This document shows, one piece after another, positions 44,094-53,228 of a stretch of DNA of 64,000 nt (positions within the stretch are counted from its first letter, which is position 1; every line of letters starts with the position of its first letter). The translations under genes were made by a program, and so were the position numbers. The DNA lies in assembly GCF_000308855.1 (NCBI RefSeq), contig NZ_BAGM01000067.1, positions 19,807 to 83,806 on the forward strand, read 5' to 3'. The notes below the pieces were generated by a model. It saw only the letters and a program-made list of their open reading frames with translations, did no database searches and was not told the DNA's origin. The stretch is from Nocardia veterana NBRC 100344 (lineage in GTDB: Bacteria > Actinomycetota > Actinomycetes > Mycobacteriales > Mycobacteriaceae).

Positions 44094-45128
44094 TCACGCG
44101 GGCCGAGCGTCGCGCGCGGCCGGGCGGGGCAGGCGCAGCGGCCGGGGGAGGGCGGCCAGCAGTAGACCGGCGAGCGCCCAACAGCTCAGGACCGTGAACG
44201 CCGTGGCCGAACCCGCTCCGTGGAAGTAGGCGGTCGACCGGAGCGCGGTGGCGGCGGCGCCCGGGGGAAGCAGGCTGCCGAGCGTGCCCCAGCCGCTGGG
44301 GAGCAGTTCCGGCGCCGACATCGCGCCCGACAGTGGAATGCCCAGGGCGACAAGGGTTGCCGCGCCCACGCCGAGACCCGGATTCCCGAAGGCCGACCGC
44401 AGCCCGATCAGGGTCAGCGCGATGGCGGCGACGGCGAGGGCGACCACCCCGCTCTCGGCGAGATAGTTGCCGGTCAGCACCTCGAGCCAGGTATGCAGGA
44501 CCGCGGTCACGGCGAATCCCGCGAGGACGGCCACCGCCAGTGCGGCCGTGATGCGTGCCGCGCGGCTACCGGCCACCAGGGACAGCGCGATGCCGGTGAG
44601 CAGGCCGCCGATGACCATCGGAACCAGGGTCAGGCCGAACACGGCGCCGCGCGGATCGGCGGCCGGCAGGGCGACGACGTCGGTGATCACCGGCGTGGCG
44701 GACGCCGGTCGATCGGGGGTGGCGGCCGGCGGGTGCGTATCTGCCGCGGTTCGTGGTGATCCCGGGGCGGCGGCGAGCCGGTGCGCGACTTCGCCCAGCG
44801 CTTGGGCCACGGCCGGACTCGCGGCCGATGCCGTGAGTACTTCGGAACCGTTGGCGGACAGGACGATTGCGCCGTAGATGGCTCGGTCCTCGATGGCGGC
44901 CACGGCAGCGCCGCGATCCGGATAGACGGTGGGCTCGATCGCGGCGGAGCCGGCGCTCTGCAATCCGGCCCGCGCCTGTGCGACCGCGGGAGCCGGGCCG
45001 ACCAGGCCGACCGGAAGATCGCGCGGTGCCAGATTCGCGGTCGGCCAGGCGAAGGCCGTGACGAGCACGGTGATCAGGACGGACAGGGCGACGACGGGTC
45101 CGGCCAGGGCGGCAGGAGTGGATTTCAT
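44094..45128 (-). CDS. ABC-2-type/DUF3533-like membrane protein
   Basis: This 344-residue membrane protein has one N-terminal helix (about 12-32), an extracellular domain (about 35-165) with a Pro/Thr-rich end, and five to six C-terminal helices. The layout is that of YhgE/Pip or ABC-2 permease-like exporters. The start at 45128 has GGAG 6 bases upstream. It is divergent from a TetR regulator with paired operator-like sites between them, so it is probably repressed by that regulator and induced by a toxic compound. Confidence 0.75.
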   Translation of the reverse strand: MKSTPAALAGPVVALSVLITVLVTAFAWPTANLAPRDLPVGLVGPAPAVAQARAGLQSAGSAAIEPTVYPDRGAAVAAIEDRAIYGAIVLSANGSEVLTASAASPAVAQALGEVAHRLAAAPGSPRTAADTHPPAATPDRPASATPVITDVVALPAADPRGAVFGLTLVPMVIGGLLTGIALSLVAGSRAARITAALAVAVLAGFAVTAVLHTWLEVLTGNYLAESGVVALAVAAIALTLIGLRSAFGNPGLGVGAATLVALGIPLSGAMSAPELLPSGWGTLGSLLPPGAAATALRSTAYFHGAGSATAFTVLSCWALAGLLLAALPRPLRLPRPAARDARPA

Positions 45129-45141
45129 CACGTGCTCCAAA

Positions 45142-45212
45142 AAGAAGGAATGTTCTTTTTATAAGCTGAGCATGCTCCTGTGCTGCGCAGATTGTCAAGA
45201 ACGAACATTCTT
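45142..45212. promoter_or_regulatory. Two operator-like sites between the exporter-like and TetR genes
   Basis: AAGAAGGAATGTTCTT at 45142-45157 and AAGAACGAACATTCTT at 45197-45212 share the AAGAA...TTCTT ends and are imperfect palindromes. They lie near each of the two divergent start codons, the expected arrangement for a TetR repressor controlling both genes. Confidence 0.5.
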
Positions 45213-45226
45213 TTTATGATGCGAAC

Positions 45227-45835
45227 ATGCCTCGTCTGACCGAAGAACGGCGGCTCGCACGCCGCGACCAATTGATCGCCGCCGCGATCCGGTGCGTGGC
45301 CCGGGAGGGTTTCCACAAGACGACGATGAGTGCGGTCATCGCCGAGTCGGGGATGTCGGCCGGGGCGGTCTACGGTTACTTCGAGTCCAAGAACGACATC
45401 ATTCGCGCGATCGCCGATTCGGTTCTCGGCCGGATGACCGCGAATCTCGCCCGGCTCACCGAATCCGCCACTCCGGTCACCCCCATCGACGCGCTCGAAT
45501 CGATCCTGGAGCAGATTCGGGACCTGGCCCGCGACGGCGACGGGGATATTCCGCGCGTGGCCGTGCAGGCGTGGGCGGAGGCGGGACGCGACGAGGCGGT
45601 GGCCCGGATCGTGCGGGAGCGACTGGCTCAGGTCCGGGCGGCGTGGCGGGAACTGCTGATCCGTGCCCGCACCGCCGGCACGCTCGCGCCCGATGCCGAT
45701 ATCGAGGCGGTCGCCCAGATCCTGCTGGGTGCCATGATCGGTTTCATCCAGCAATACCTGCTGCTCGGCGATGTGCAACCACACACCTACGCCGCGGCCT
45801 ACCGGGCCCTTGCCGATGCGCCCGGGTCGAGCTGA
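45227..45835 (+). CDS. TetR-family regulator
   Basis: This 202-residue TetR protein has the helix-turn-helix 'TTMSAVIAESGMSAGAVYGYFESKNDIIRAI' at about 32-62, and a C-terminal ligand domain. It is divergent from the membrane exporter-like gene with 98 bases between starts. Local repression of that gene and of itself is the likely role. The ligand is unknown. Confidence 0.93.
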   Translation: MPRLTEERRLARRDQLIAAAIRCVAREGFHKTTMSAVIAESGMSAGAVYGYFESKNDIIRAIADSVLGRMTANLARLTESATPVTPIDALESILEQIRDLARDGDGDIPRVAVQAWAEAGRDEAVARIVRERLAQVRAAWRELLIRARTAGTLAPDADIEAVAQILLGAMIGFIQQYLLLGDVQPHTYAAAYRALADAPGSS

Positions 45836-45907
45836 GCCGATAGCGAGATTCGAAGTGGCGCACGGCTTTCCGTCGAGCGGGCCGAATCCGGCATCGCCCG
45901 GCCGGTA

Positions 45908-46474
45908 TCACCGCGGGCGGCGGCCCGAACCGTCGGGGAGCCAGGAGTTGCCCGGGCGGGTCCAGTCGCGGTCGCGGATCATGCGGCGGGCGGCGCGGTG
46001 GTTGCGGCCGATCAGGCGGGTCAGGTAGAGCCGGCCGGCGAGGTGATCGGTCTCGTGTTGCAGGCAGCGGGCGAGGTAGCCGGTGCCTTCCACGGTGACC
46101 GGGGCGCCGTGCATATCGACCCCGGTGACCTTGGCCCAGTCGGCGCGACCGGTCGGAAACCATTCGCCCGGAACCGACAGGCAGCCCTCGAGATCGTCGT
46201 CCGGGTCCGGCATCGTCTCGGGTAGCTCGGACGTCTCGAGCACCGGATTGACGATATGGCCGCGGTGGTGGACGCCGTGGTCGACCAGGTCGTAGACGAA
46301 GACCGCCCGTGGATCGCCGACCTGGTTGGCGGCCAGTCCGGCACCGTGCGCGGCGGTATTGGTTTCGAAGAGATCGTCGATGAACGATGCCAGTTCGGCG
46401 TCGAATTCCGTGACCGGGGAAGCGGGAGTCGACAAGCGCGGATCACCGGCGATGAGGATCGGTCGAATGGCCAT
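45908..46474 (-). CDS. def: Peptide deformylase
   Basis: This 188-residue iron/zinc enzyme removes the formyl group from nascent proteins. All three motifs are present: GAGLAANQ at 44-51, EGCLS at 96-100 with Cys98, and QHETDH at 139-144 with His140 and His144. The C-terminal tail is basic. The ATG at 46474 is used; its GGAG is only two bases away, so a TTG at 46492 or leaderless initiation is possible. It is divergent from a PadR regulator, unusual for a housekeeping def gene, so this may be a second, regulated copy. Confidence 0.93.
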   Translation of the reverse strand: MAIRPILIAGDPRLSTPASPVTEFDAELASFIDDLFETNTAAHGAGLAANQVGDPRAVFVYDLVDHGVHHRGHIVNPVLETSELPETMPDPDDDLEGCLSVPGEWFPTGRADWAKVTGVDMHGAPVTVEGTGYLARCLQHETDHLAGRLYLTRLIGRNHRAARRMIRDRDWTRPGNSWLPDGSGRRPR

Positions 46475-46484
46475 ATCTCCGAGG

Positions 46485-46502
46485 GTACTCAAATGCGAGT
46501 AC
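46485..46502. promoter_or_regulatory. PadR-type operator between def and padR
   Basis: GTACTC (46485-46490) and GAGTAC (46497-46502) are perfect inverted arms around a 6-base AT-containing centre. The site is in the 46-base gap between the two divergent start codons, so binding would affect both genes. Confidence 0.6.
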
Positions 46503-46520
46503 TCGTGCGAGACTGGTGCG

Positions 46521-47066
46521 GTGAACGAAACCCGGCTCTTCGTGCTCGCCGCGCTGGCGAAGCGCGGCCCGATGCACGGCCATCAGCTGCGCCGTGACGC
46601 CCGCCTGGACCGCGCGGATCTGTGGTCGCGCGTGAAACCCGGCTCGCTGTACGGCGCCCTGCACCGGATGCAGGACGAGGGGCTGATCCGGCCGCTCCGC
46701 ACCGAACAACCCGGGTCACTGCCGGCGCGCACGATCTACGAGATCACCGAGGAGGGCCGGCGCGAATTGCGTGCCCTGCGCGACGAGGCGTTCACCGAGG
46801 TCGACATCCGCCCGGATCCGGTGGATCTCGCGCTGGCCGTCGGCGCCGATCTCGACCGGGAGGTGTTGCGCGGCTACCTTCAGGATCGAATCGCCGCACT
46901 GCGCGCCCGGGAATCGGCGATGGACCACCAGCTCGAGCGTCGCTGGCCGGATCAGACCCGCGCCGACGACCTGATCGTCGAACATGCCAGGATGCGCCTG
47001 GGTGCCGAAATAGCTTGGCACGAGAAGGTTCTCGGCGATCTCGACAAACTCGACGAACGGCCCTGA
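46521..47066 (+). CDS. PadR-family regulator
   Basis: This 181-residue protein has a PadR winged helix at about 5-85: '[41 protein letters not shown]' and '[14 protein letters not shown]'. A C-terminal dimerisation helix region (Vir_C-like) follows. The GTG at 46521 is placed by the family N-terminus. It is divergent from def with a perfect dyad between, which suggests it represses both. The inducer is unknown. Confidence 0.92.
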   Translation: MNETRLFVLAALAKRGPMHGHQLRRDARLDRADLWSRVKPGSLYGALHRMQDEGLIRPLRTEQPGSLPARTIYEITEEGRRELRALRDEAFTEVDIRPDPVDLALAVGADLDREVLRGYLQDRIAALRARESAMDHQLERRWPDQTRADDLIVEHARMRLGAEIAWHEKVLGDLDKLDERP

Positions 47067-47094
47067 CCCGGCTCGGCGGCCACCGGCCGCGGAC

Positions 47095-47808
47095 TCATCC
47101 GCGAGGTTCGATCCACAGCGCCTCGGCCAGCACCCGCAGATCCCCTCCGGGAGTGGAGATCGCCACCCCGACCGTATGTTTGCGGCCGGCGGCCGCGATC
47201 GGCCAGGACCAGACGAGATAGTTCTCCCCGGCGCGCACCGGCCCTATGTGGCGGGCGGTGAGGGCGGCCGTGACACCACCGGGCCGCATGCCGGACAGTT
47301 CGACGGCCGCCCAGCCGCCCGGGCAATCGACGGCCGACCAGATGTTCTCGGTGGTGAGATGCCCACCGGGACCGGCCAATTCGGGATCCGGCACCCAGGC
47401 GGCGGCGACGAGATCACGTTCGCGCAGTCGCCACGGATACAGCCGCAGCCCTCGCCCCGGGGTATTCGCGGTCCCGCATCCGTAGCAATCGGGGATGGGA
47501 CGGCCGGCGGCGAAGGACGCACGAGAGGCCTCCACCGCCTGCTCCCACGACGGCGGCGGCAGCACGGCCAACTCCACCGAACCGGGATTCGCCTCGGCGA
47601 GCACGGTGCCGTCGAGATCGGTGAGAACGCTGCCCGACCCGGAATCGGTGAGCAGCACCGGGGCCTGCACCGCAATCCCGCGCCGGAAGTCGACCCGCAC
47701 CTCGCCGCCCACCCGGTCGGCCAGCATGCCTGCCACGTAACCGCCGAATGCCAAGTCCGGGTAGCCGTGGATATGTGCGGGGATGGTGGTGGCCGTACCG
47801 GCAGTCAT
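47095..47808 (-). CDS. Hotdog-fold thioesterase-like protein
   Basis: This 237-residue protein resembles PaaI-like hotdog proteins found in actinobacteria. It has an N-terminal 'GYVAGMLADRVGG' helix, a 'CYGCGTANTPGRGLRLYP' segment at the centre and a C-terminal part with 'SAVDCPGGWAAV' and 'LWIEPRG'. It may be a double hotdog acting on an acyl-thioester. The start is uncertain: the ATG at 47808 is preferred to a GTG at 47868. It converges with the PadR gene. Confidence 0.6.
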   Translation of the reverse strand: MTAGTATTIPAHIHGYPDLAFGGYVAGMLADRVGGEVRVDFRRGIAVQAPVLLTDSGSGSVLTDLDGTVLAEANPGSVELAVLPPPSWEQAVEASRASFAAGRPIPDCYGCGTANTPGRGLRLYPWRLRERDLVAAAWVPDPELAGPGGHLTTENIWSAVDCPGGWAAVELSGMRPGGVTAALTARHIGPVRAGENYLVWSWPIAAAGRKHTVGVAISTPGGDLRVLAEALWIEPRG

Positions 47809-47898
47809 CGGCGTCCGTATCTCTCGATCCACTGAGTTTCCCTCGACCATAACGGGATGCACCGACACCTGCGGTGCCGCCCGGCCGGGCTGCTGCGT

Positions 47899-48552
47899 TC
47901 AGGGCAGTGGTTGCGCCCCACGCTGGTTCAGCATCAGCGCGATCAATCCGGTCTCCTGGCTCTGGGCGACGACCATGGCCCGGGCCTGCTCCTTGACCGG
48001 CCCGGAGACGATCCGCTGATCGGCGGCGCGGGCCATCACCAGCCCGCCCTGATGATGGCGGTACATCAGTTGCAGGAACAGGATTTCCGCCGCGCGACCG
48101 CGGGCGGCCGAGAGCCGGTCCAGTTCCGCCATCGACGCCATACCCGGCATCACGGCGGGAGTGCCGGGATTCGCGGTGGTTTCCGCGATCGAGTGGTGGT
48201 GCGCCGCAGCGCTTTCGGGGGACATCCAGGCCATCGGCTGATCGGCGGTCGGTGCCGCGTTCGCCAGCCGCAGCCAGCCCAGCATGGTGCCGATCTCGAC
48301 CCGCTGAGACTGATCGATCTGGCGGGCCAGGCGTAGCACCTGCGGGTCCACCTCGGGGTCCAGTCGCTGCACCAACTGGATCGCCTGCTGGTGGTGGGCG
48401 GTCATATCCTGTGCGAAGCCTATTTCGACGGCATCGAGAACCGGTGCGGCGGTGTGCTTTTCGGGGAGCAGGACCGGTCGCAGTGCCGCACCGATCACGA
48501 GCAGGATCAGCGCGGCCGAGACGCCGGCGCACCAGCGCAACAGCCGCGACAT
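47899..48552 (-). CDS. DUF305 family protein, membrane-anchored
   Basis: This 217-residue protein has a signal anchor (about 7-28) and a ferritin-like DUF305 domain with two motifs: MTAHHQQAI at 50-58 and YRHHQGGL near 165. Such proteins are often linked to copper or other metals and lie outside the membrane. The start codon directly follows the stop of the LVIVD protein gene with no spacing, so the two are coupled. The function is not established. Confidence 0.88.
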   Translation of the reverse strand: MSRLLRWCAGVSAALILLVIGAALRPVLLPEKHTAAPVLDAVEIGFAQDMTAHHQQAIQLVQRLDPEVDPQVLRLARQIDQSQRVEIGTMLGWLRLANAAPTADQPMAWMSPESAAAHHHSIAETTANPGTPAVMPGMASMAELDRLSAARGRAAEILFLQLMYRHHQGGLVMARAADQRIVSGPVKEQARAMVVAQSQETGLIALMLNQRGAQPLP

Positions 48553-50130
48553 CTACGACCCCACGATCGACTGCTGGTCCGCCGGCGGCGAATAGACGTC
48601 GTTGTCGAGTTGCAGCACCATGAAACCGTTGTCGTTGCAGGAGGTCCACAGCTGGTCGCCGTGCCATTCCGGCGGTGCGAAACACCAATCCGAGGAGACG
48701 TCGCCGAAGGCCAGCATGCCGCTGCGCGGTGACAGCGCCTGGGCGGGATCGAACCGGCCCTCGAGAATGGCGCGGGCCACCGAGAAGCCCTCCAGCACCG
48801 GAGGCCCGATCAACGAGCCCAAGGCGTGCGGGGAGTTCCACAGCTGCAGATTCTGTCCGGTGCGAGCCGGAGGATTGAAGTACGCGATCTCGCGGGGCTG
48901 GAAGGGATTCCGCACGTCGAAGACCCGGATTCCGGAGGACTCCCAGCCGCAGGCCAGTGCGGTCGGATTCGCCGGGCGGTCGGCCGCGCAGTAGTGCGGG
49001 TCGTAGGAGAACACCGAGCCGCCCATCGACGAGGCGAGCATGCTGTCCTGATTCTCCGGCAGATCGATCCGCAACTTGATCTTCGCGACCACCCTCGGGT
49101 TGTTCTCGTCGGCGATGTCGACCAGTTTCACCCCACCGGCTCCGGCCTCGTCCACGGTGAACAGGTACGGTTTGCCGTCGTAGGTCACCGGCACGCTGTG
49201 CTGGGTCGCCCACCCGTCGGTCCAGAACACCCGCCCGATGTGATTCACCCCGGGGTTCGGATCGCGGCGCTGGACGGCGCTGATGTCGAGGACGGTGAAT
49301 CCGGCCAGCGCCGACAGGTACATCCGGTTGCCGTCCGGGCTGATGCCGAAGCCGTGTGCCTCGATCCCGGTGAGTCCCTGCCAGATCACGTGCGGATTCG
49401 CCGGATCGGTGAGATCGACGGCGCTGACGAAGCCGGGTGCGATTCCGGAGGCCCAATAGGTGCGCCCGTCGGGGGAGAAACCGCCCTCGTGGGTCGTGAT
49501 CGGCAGTGGCATGGCCAGATTCGACCCGGGCCCGGGGTTGAGCAGGCGTGGATGCGCGCAATCGGAGATGTCGTACACCGACAGATAGCCGACGCCTTCG
49601 CCGACCGGAACACCGGTGCCCACCAGTAATTTCCGCGCGGCGTTGACCTTCAGGCTCTCCCAGGTCCCGGCCAGCATCGCGGGTTCGGTGAGCGATCCGG
49701 TGAGCACGGGGTGGGCCGGGTCGGAGACGTCGAGCACCTGGACACCCTGCGCGGGGCCGAGCAGATTGCCGGGGAAGAACGACCCGGTGTAGGAGCAGTG
49801 ATCATAGGTGGCCGACGTGATGCCGGCGCCGTGACCCGCGTAGCCGCCCACGAAGGAGATATTGCAGCTGTAGCCCTGGGCGCTGCGTCCGCTCTCGCGG
49901 TCGGCGGCCGGGACATCGCCCTGCATTCCGGTTTCCGGTCGCGATCCGGGGCCGCAGTCGGCGCCCGGCACGGCCGACCGGCCGACATCGAGGAATTGCT
50001 GCACCTGGCCGGCGATATCGGATTGCAGATCCGCCGACGCGCCGCCGACCGGGAGTACGGCGGCGGCGAGCAGCGCCGCGACGAGCACGGCCAGCGGTTT
50101 GGGCAGGCGTCTACGCGTCGACCGCACCAT
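48553..50130 (-). CDS. Secreted LVIVD-repeat protein
   Basis: This 525-residue secreted protein has a signal peptide (about 1-36, ending near ASA), then a beta-propeller made of repeats like 'GVQVLDVSDPAHPVLTG', 'AVDLTDPANPHVIWQ' and 'VKLVDIADENNPRVV'. That is the LVIVD repeat. The start at 50130 is set by the signal peptide; longer in-frame sequence is not signal-like. Its gene abuts the DUF305 gene, so the two probably form a secreted pair. The ligand is unknown. Confidence 0.88.
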   Translation of the reverse strand: MVRSTRRRLPKPLAVLVAALLAAAVLPVGGASADLQSDIAGQVQQFLDVGRSAVPGADCGPGSRPETGMQGDVPAADRESGRSAQGYSCNISFVGGYAGHGAGITSATYDHCSYTGSFFPGNLLGPAQGVQVLDVSDPAHPVLTGSLTEPAMLAGTWESLKVNAARKLLVGTGVPVGEGVGYLSVYDISDCAHPRLLNPGPGSNLAMPLPITTHEGGFSPDGRTYWASGIAPGFVSAVDLTDPANPHVIWQGLTGIEAHGFGISPDGNRMYLSALAGFTVLDISAVQRRDPNPGVNHIGRVFWTDGWATQHSVPVTYDGKPYLFTVDEAGAGGVKLVDIADENNPRVVAKIKLRIDLPENQDSMLASSMGGSVFSYDPHYCAADRPANPTALACGWESSGIRVFDVRNPFQPREIAYFNPPARTGQNLQLWNSPHALGSLIGPPVLEGFSVARAILEGRFDPAQALSPRSGMLAFGDVSSDWCFAPPEWHGDQLWTSCNDNGFMVLQLDNDVYSPPADQQSIVGS

Positions 50131-50311
50131 TGCGGGCCCCACTCTCACATCGAAACGGGTTGCGTCGCCGAGCACCGTGCGCGACAGCCACGGGCGTGGG
50201 CAATGCATGAAACGGTAACTCAGCCACCTTCTCATCGGTCCGTTTTCCGCGAAACTCGACGAGTGGACCGGAACTGTTGCGCCACAGCCACATCTGGGAC
50301 AAACTCGCCCG

Positions 50312-50752
50312 ATGGGAATGAAACACGTTGCAGTCATATCCGGCGCGGTGGCTGCCGCGTTGAACGCCGGAGCGGGACTCGCTGCGGCCGCACCGAATCC
50401 GGCCGACACCCCCCGGGAGGCCGTGGCGCGGGCCTATATCGACGCACTGGTCTCCCACGACGCGAGTGCGGTTCCGTTCGCCCCGGACGCCACTCGTGTC
50501 GAAGCGGGGATCCAGACCGGATACTCCGGAGCGCAGCTGACCCACGACCTGAATCACGGCATCCAGTACTCGGTGATCCAGGACATCCGCGAACTGCGGA
50601 TGACCGAATGCGGTGATGTGGTCACCGCGCGCTACCTGCTGGACTCCGGTGTCGCCGGGGTACGGCTGATGACCGTGGACATCACCGAAACCTTCGTCAT
50701 TCCCGACGGAACCATTCACACCATCAACGCCACCATCGACCCGGTGCTGTAA
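50312..50752 (+). CDS. Secreted NTF2-like (DUF8021-type) protein
   Basis: This 146-residue protein has a signal peptide (about 1-28, ending AAAAP). An NTF2-like fold follows, with 'REAVARAYIDALVSHDASAVPFAPDATRVE' as the first helix. The exact start (50312 or the Met two codons later) is uncertain. It is divergent from the LVIVD gene, with 181 bases between. Ligand or enzymatic role is unknown. Confidence 0.75.
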   Translation: MGMKHVAVISGAVAAALNAGAGLAAAAPNPADTPREAVARAYIDALVSHDASAVPFAPDATRVEAGIQTGYSGAQLTHDLNHGIQYSVIQDIRELRMTECGDVVTARYLLDSGVAGVRLMTVDITETFVIPDGTIHTINATIDPVL

Positions 50753-50784
50753 AGCGCCCGCGGCCGCGGACGGGAGGAGACGCA

Positions 50785-51258
50785 ATGCCGGACAACGAGG
50801 GATCGCGGGCGGTGGTGCTGCGGCTGTGGGCGGCGCTGGCCCGGCGCGACTGGGACGGCGTCGCGGCACTGCTGACGGAGGACTGCATCTACCTCGACGT
50901 GCCGACCGGTCCCACGCTCGCCGCGAAGGGCCCCGCCGACACCGTGAAGCGGCTGCGGATCGGTCTGGCCGGACTCGCCGAATACACCAACCACGACGGC
51001 CTGCTGCTGGCCGACGGTGCCGACGTGATCTACGAACACTCCGAAACCTGGGTATGGCCCACGGGGGAACGCGCCGAACTGCCGTTCGTCTCGGTCCACC
51101 GCGTCCGCGAGGGCAAGGTCTCGTTGTGGAAGGACTACTGGAACTTCGAGACCCTCACCGCGGCCGCGCCGCCGACCTGGCTGGCCGACTTCGCGGCGGC
51201 GGATATGTCGTGGATCTACGACGCCACCGCGGACCTGAGTGCGTTGCGGGGGCGGTGA
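50785..51258 (+). CDS. NTF2-like (limonene-epoxide-hydrolase-type) protein
   Basis: This 157-residue protein has an NTF2/SnoaL fold: 'VVLRLWAALARRDWDGVAALLTEDCIYLDVP' helix-turn, then 'ELPFVSVHRVREGKVSLWKDYWNF', as in limonene-1,2-epoxide hydrolase-like proteins. GGAGGAG is 6 bases before the ATG. It is 32 bases after the secreted NTF2-like gene and on the same strand, so it may be co-transcribed. The reaction is not clear. Confidence 0.82.
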   Translation: MPDNEGSRAVVLRLWAALARRDWDGVAALLTEDCIYLDVPTGPTLAAKGPADTVKRLRIGLAGLAEYTNHDGLLLADGADVIYEHSETWVWPTGERAELPFVSVHRVREGKVSLWKDYWNFETLTAAAPPTWLADFAAADMSWIYDATADLSALRGR

Positions 51259-51267
51259 CCGGAGCGG

Positions 51268-52167
51268 TCAGGCCGCGAGCAGGGCGCGGCACCGATCGAG
51301 CAGCCGGGCCCGCAGCGGTGCCGCCCGGCGGGCGGTATCGGACTGGGCGCGAACGTATTCGGCGCGCCCGGCCGGGGTCTCGATGGCGATCGGCCGGTAG
51401 CCGTAGGCGGTGAGGTCGTAGGGGCTGGCGCGCATATCGATCTCGCGGGCGGCGATCGCGAGGGCGAAACAGTCCAGTAGCAGGTCCGAATCGATCAGCG
51501 GCACCAGCTTGAACGCCCACTTGTACAAGTCCATCCCCGCGTGCAGACAGCCCGGCTGTTCCCGATGGATCTGGTCGTCGCGGGTGAGGGTTTCGATGTT
51601 GCGTGGGGCTGCCTCCGGGGTGAAGAAGCGGAAGGCGTCGAAATGCGTGCAGCGCAACGACATCGAGTCGACCACGGCATCGGTACCGGCCCGCCCGAGC
51701 CGCAGCGGCACCTGCCGGTGGCGCACGTCGTCGCTGCGGTACACCATCGCCCATTCGTGCAGTCCGAAACACGACAACTGGGCCGGCCGCGCGGCGGTGG
51801 CGGCCAGCAGCGCCGCGACGAATTCCACGGTGTCGCGACGCCGGTCCAGAAAGGCCGGGTCGGCGGTGCACACCGGCCCGGCCGGGGTGTCGACCCGGTG
51901 ATAGCCCCGGCGCTGCGCGTAGTCGTCGGAATCGGCCAGTGCCACACCGAAACCCGGATGCCAACGGCGCAGCTGGGCCGGTTTGTGGCCGTAGTAGGTG
52001 AACAGGAAGTCGATCACCGGATGTTTACGACCGTCCGCCCGCTCCCGCAGGTAGGGGCCGACCAGCTTGTCGACCCGGGCGCGATGCGCGCGCTCGCGCT
52101 CGCGCCACTGCTCGGCGGGCAGAATCCGGAACCGATGCGGCGCGAGATGTGCCGATTCCGCGGTCAT
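51268..52167 (-). CDS. Conserved hypothetical (often annotated 3-methyladenine DNA glycosylase)
   Basis: This 299-residue soluble protein is of a conserved actinobacterial family. Conserved parts are 'HPVIDFLFTYYGHKPAQLRRWHPG', 'CFGLHEWAMVYR' and 'AGMDLYKWAFKLVPLI'. The usual glycosylase label is not supported by any recognisable helix-hairpin-helix or catalytic motif. Its ATG overlaps the stop of the CNNM-type gene at 52164 in the 4-base ATGA form, so it is translated with that membrane protein. The function is unknown. Confidence 0.75.
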   Translation of the reverse strand: MTAESAHLAPHRFRILPAEQWRERERAHRARVDKLVGPYLRERADGRKHPVIDFLFTYYGHKPAQLRRWHPGFGVALADSDDYAQRRGYHRVDTPAGPVCTADPAFLDRRRDTVEFVAALLAATAARPAQLSCFGLHEWAMVYRSDDVRHRQVPLRLGRAGTDAVVDSMSLRCTHFDAFRFFTPEAAPRNIETLTRDDQIHREQPGCLHAGMDLYKWAFKLVPLIDSDLLLDCFALAIAAREIDMRASPYDLTAYGYRPIAIETPAGRAEYVRAQSDTARRAAPLRARLLDRCRALLAA

Positions 52168-53228
52168 TCCGCCACCCGGTGGGTGGCATCGCGGACGGTG
52201 CCCACGAATTCCTCCACCAGATCCTCGAGCGCCACGATTCCGACGGTATTGCCGCGGGTGTCGATGACCCGGCCGAGGTGGCTGTTGGTGCGCCGCAACC
52301 GGGCCAGCGCCTCGTACAGGGCGGTACCCATGCTCAGCGTCGGCAGAGGCCGGATATCGGTACGCGGAATCGGCGTCGACGGCCCGGCCGAATCGTCGGC
52401 CACCTTGTCCAGCACGTCCTTGACGTGGAGATAGCCGACCAGGGAACCGTCACCGGCCCGCACCGGGTAGCGGGAGAACCCGGTTTCGGCCACCGCGGAT
52501 TCGATATCGCCCAGGGTGGTGCCGTCGCCGCGCAGCGGGACGCAGCGCGTCTTGTCCAACGGCACCATCACATCGGCGACGATCCGGTCGGTGGTGCCCA
52601 GCGCCTGGGTGAGGCGCCGATGTTCCTCCTCGTCGATGAGCCCCTCCGACCGCGATTCGCCGATCATCTCGGCCAGCTCCACCGAGGAGACGGTGGCGTC
52701 GAGCTCGTCCTTCGGCTCGATCCGCAGCGCGCGCAGCGTGAGATTGGCCGCCAGGTTGTACAGCCCGATCAGCGGGCGGGCCAGCCGCAGCCACCACAGC
52801 ATGATCGGCACCAGCAGCAGCGCCACCCGTTCCGGACCGGCGAGGGCGATGTTCTTCGGGATCATCTCGCCCATCAGCATGTGCAGGATCACCACGAGCG
52901 CCAGGGCCAGTGCGAATCCGACCGGATGCAACAGCTCGTCCGGCACACCGACCAGATCGAACGGCCGCTCGAGCAGATGCGCGATCGCGGGCTCGCCGAT
53001 CCGGCCCAGCAGCAGCGAGCAGATCGTGATGCCCAGCTGCGCCGCGGCGAGCATCATGGACAGATGCTCGGCGGCGCCGATCACCGTATTGGCGCCTCGC
53101 TTCCCTTGGGCGGCAAGGGTTTCCAGGCGGTCACGGCGGGCGGAGATGAGGGCGAACTCGGCGCCGACGAAGAAGGCGTTGGCGCCGAGCAGCACGACGG
53201 TCAGCAGCAGTCCGAACAGATCACCCAT
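52164..53228 (-). CDS. CNNM/CorC-type hemolysin family protein (Rv1841c-like)
   Basis: This 354-residue membrane protein has a DUF21/CNNM domain with about four membrane segments (about 1-170), including '[14 protein letters not shown]', then two CBS domains (about 200-345). The C-terminal CorC_HlyC domain is absent, unlike its neighbour. Members are linked to magnesium or cobalt export and to cell envelope control. It overlaps the second CNNM gene by 8 bases and is likely co-translated. It matches Rv1841c by position and length. Confidence 0.92.
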   Translation of the reverse strand: MGDLFGLLLTVVLLGANAFFVGAEFALISARRDRLETLAAQGKRGANTVIGAAEHLSMMLAAAQLGITICSLLLGRIGEPAIAHLLERPFDLVGVPDELLHPVGFALALALVVILHMLMGEMIPKNIALAGPERVALLLVPIMLWWLRLARPLIGLYNLAANLTLRALRIEPKDELDATVSSVELAEMIGESRSEGLIDEEEHRRLTQALGTTDRIVADVMVPLDKTRCVPLRGDGTTLGDIESAVAETGFSRYPVRAGDGSLVGYLHVKDVLDKVADDSAGPSTPIPRTDIRPLPTLSMGTALYEALARLRRTNSHLGRVIDTRGNTVGIVALEDLVEEFVGTVRDATHRVAE

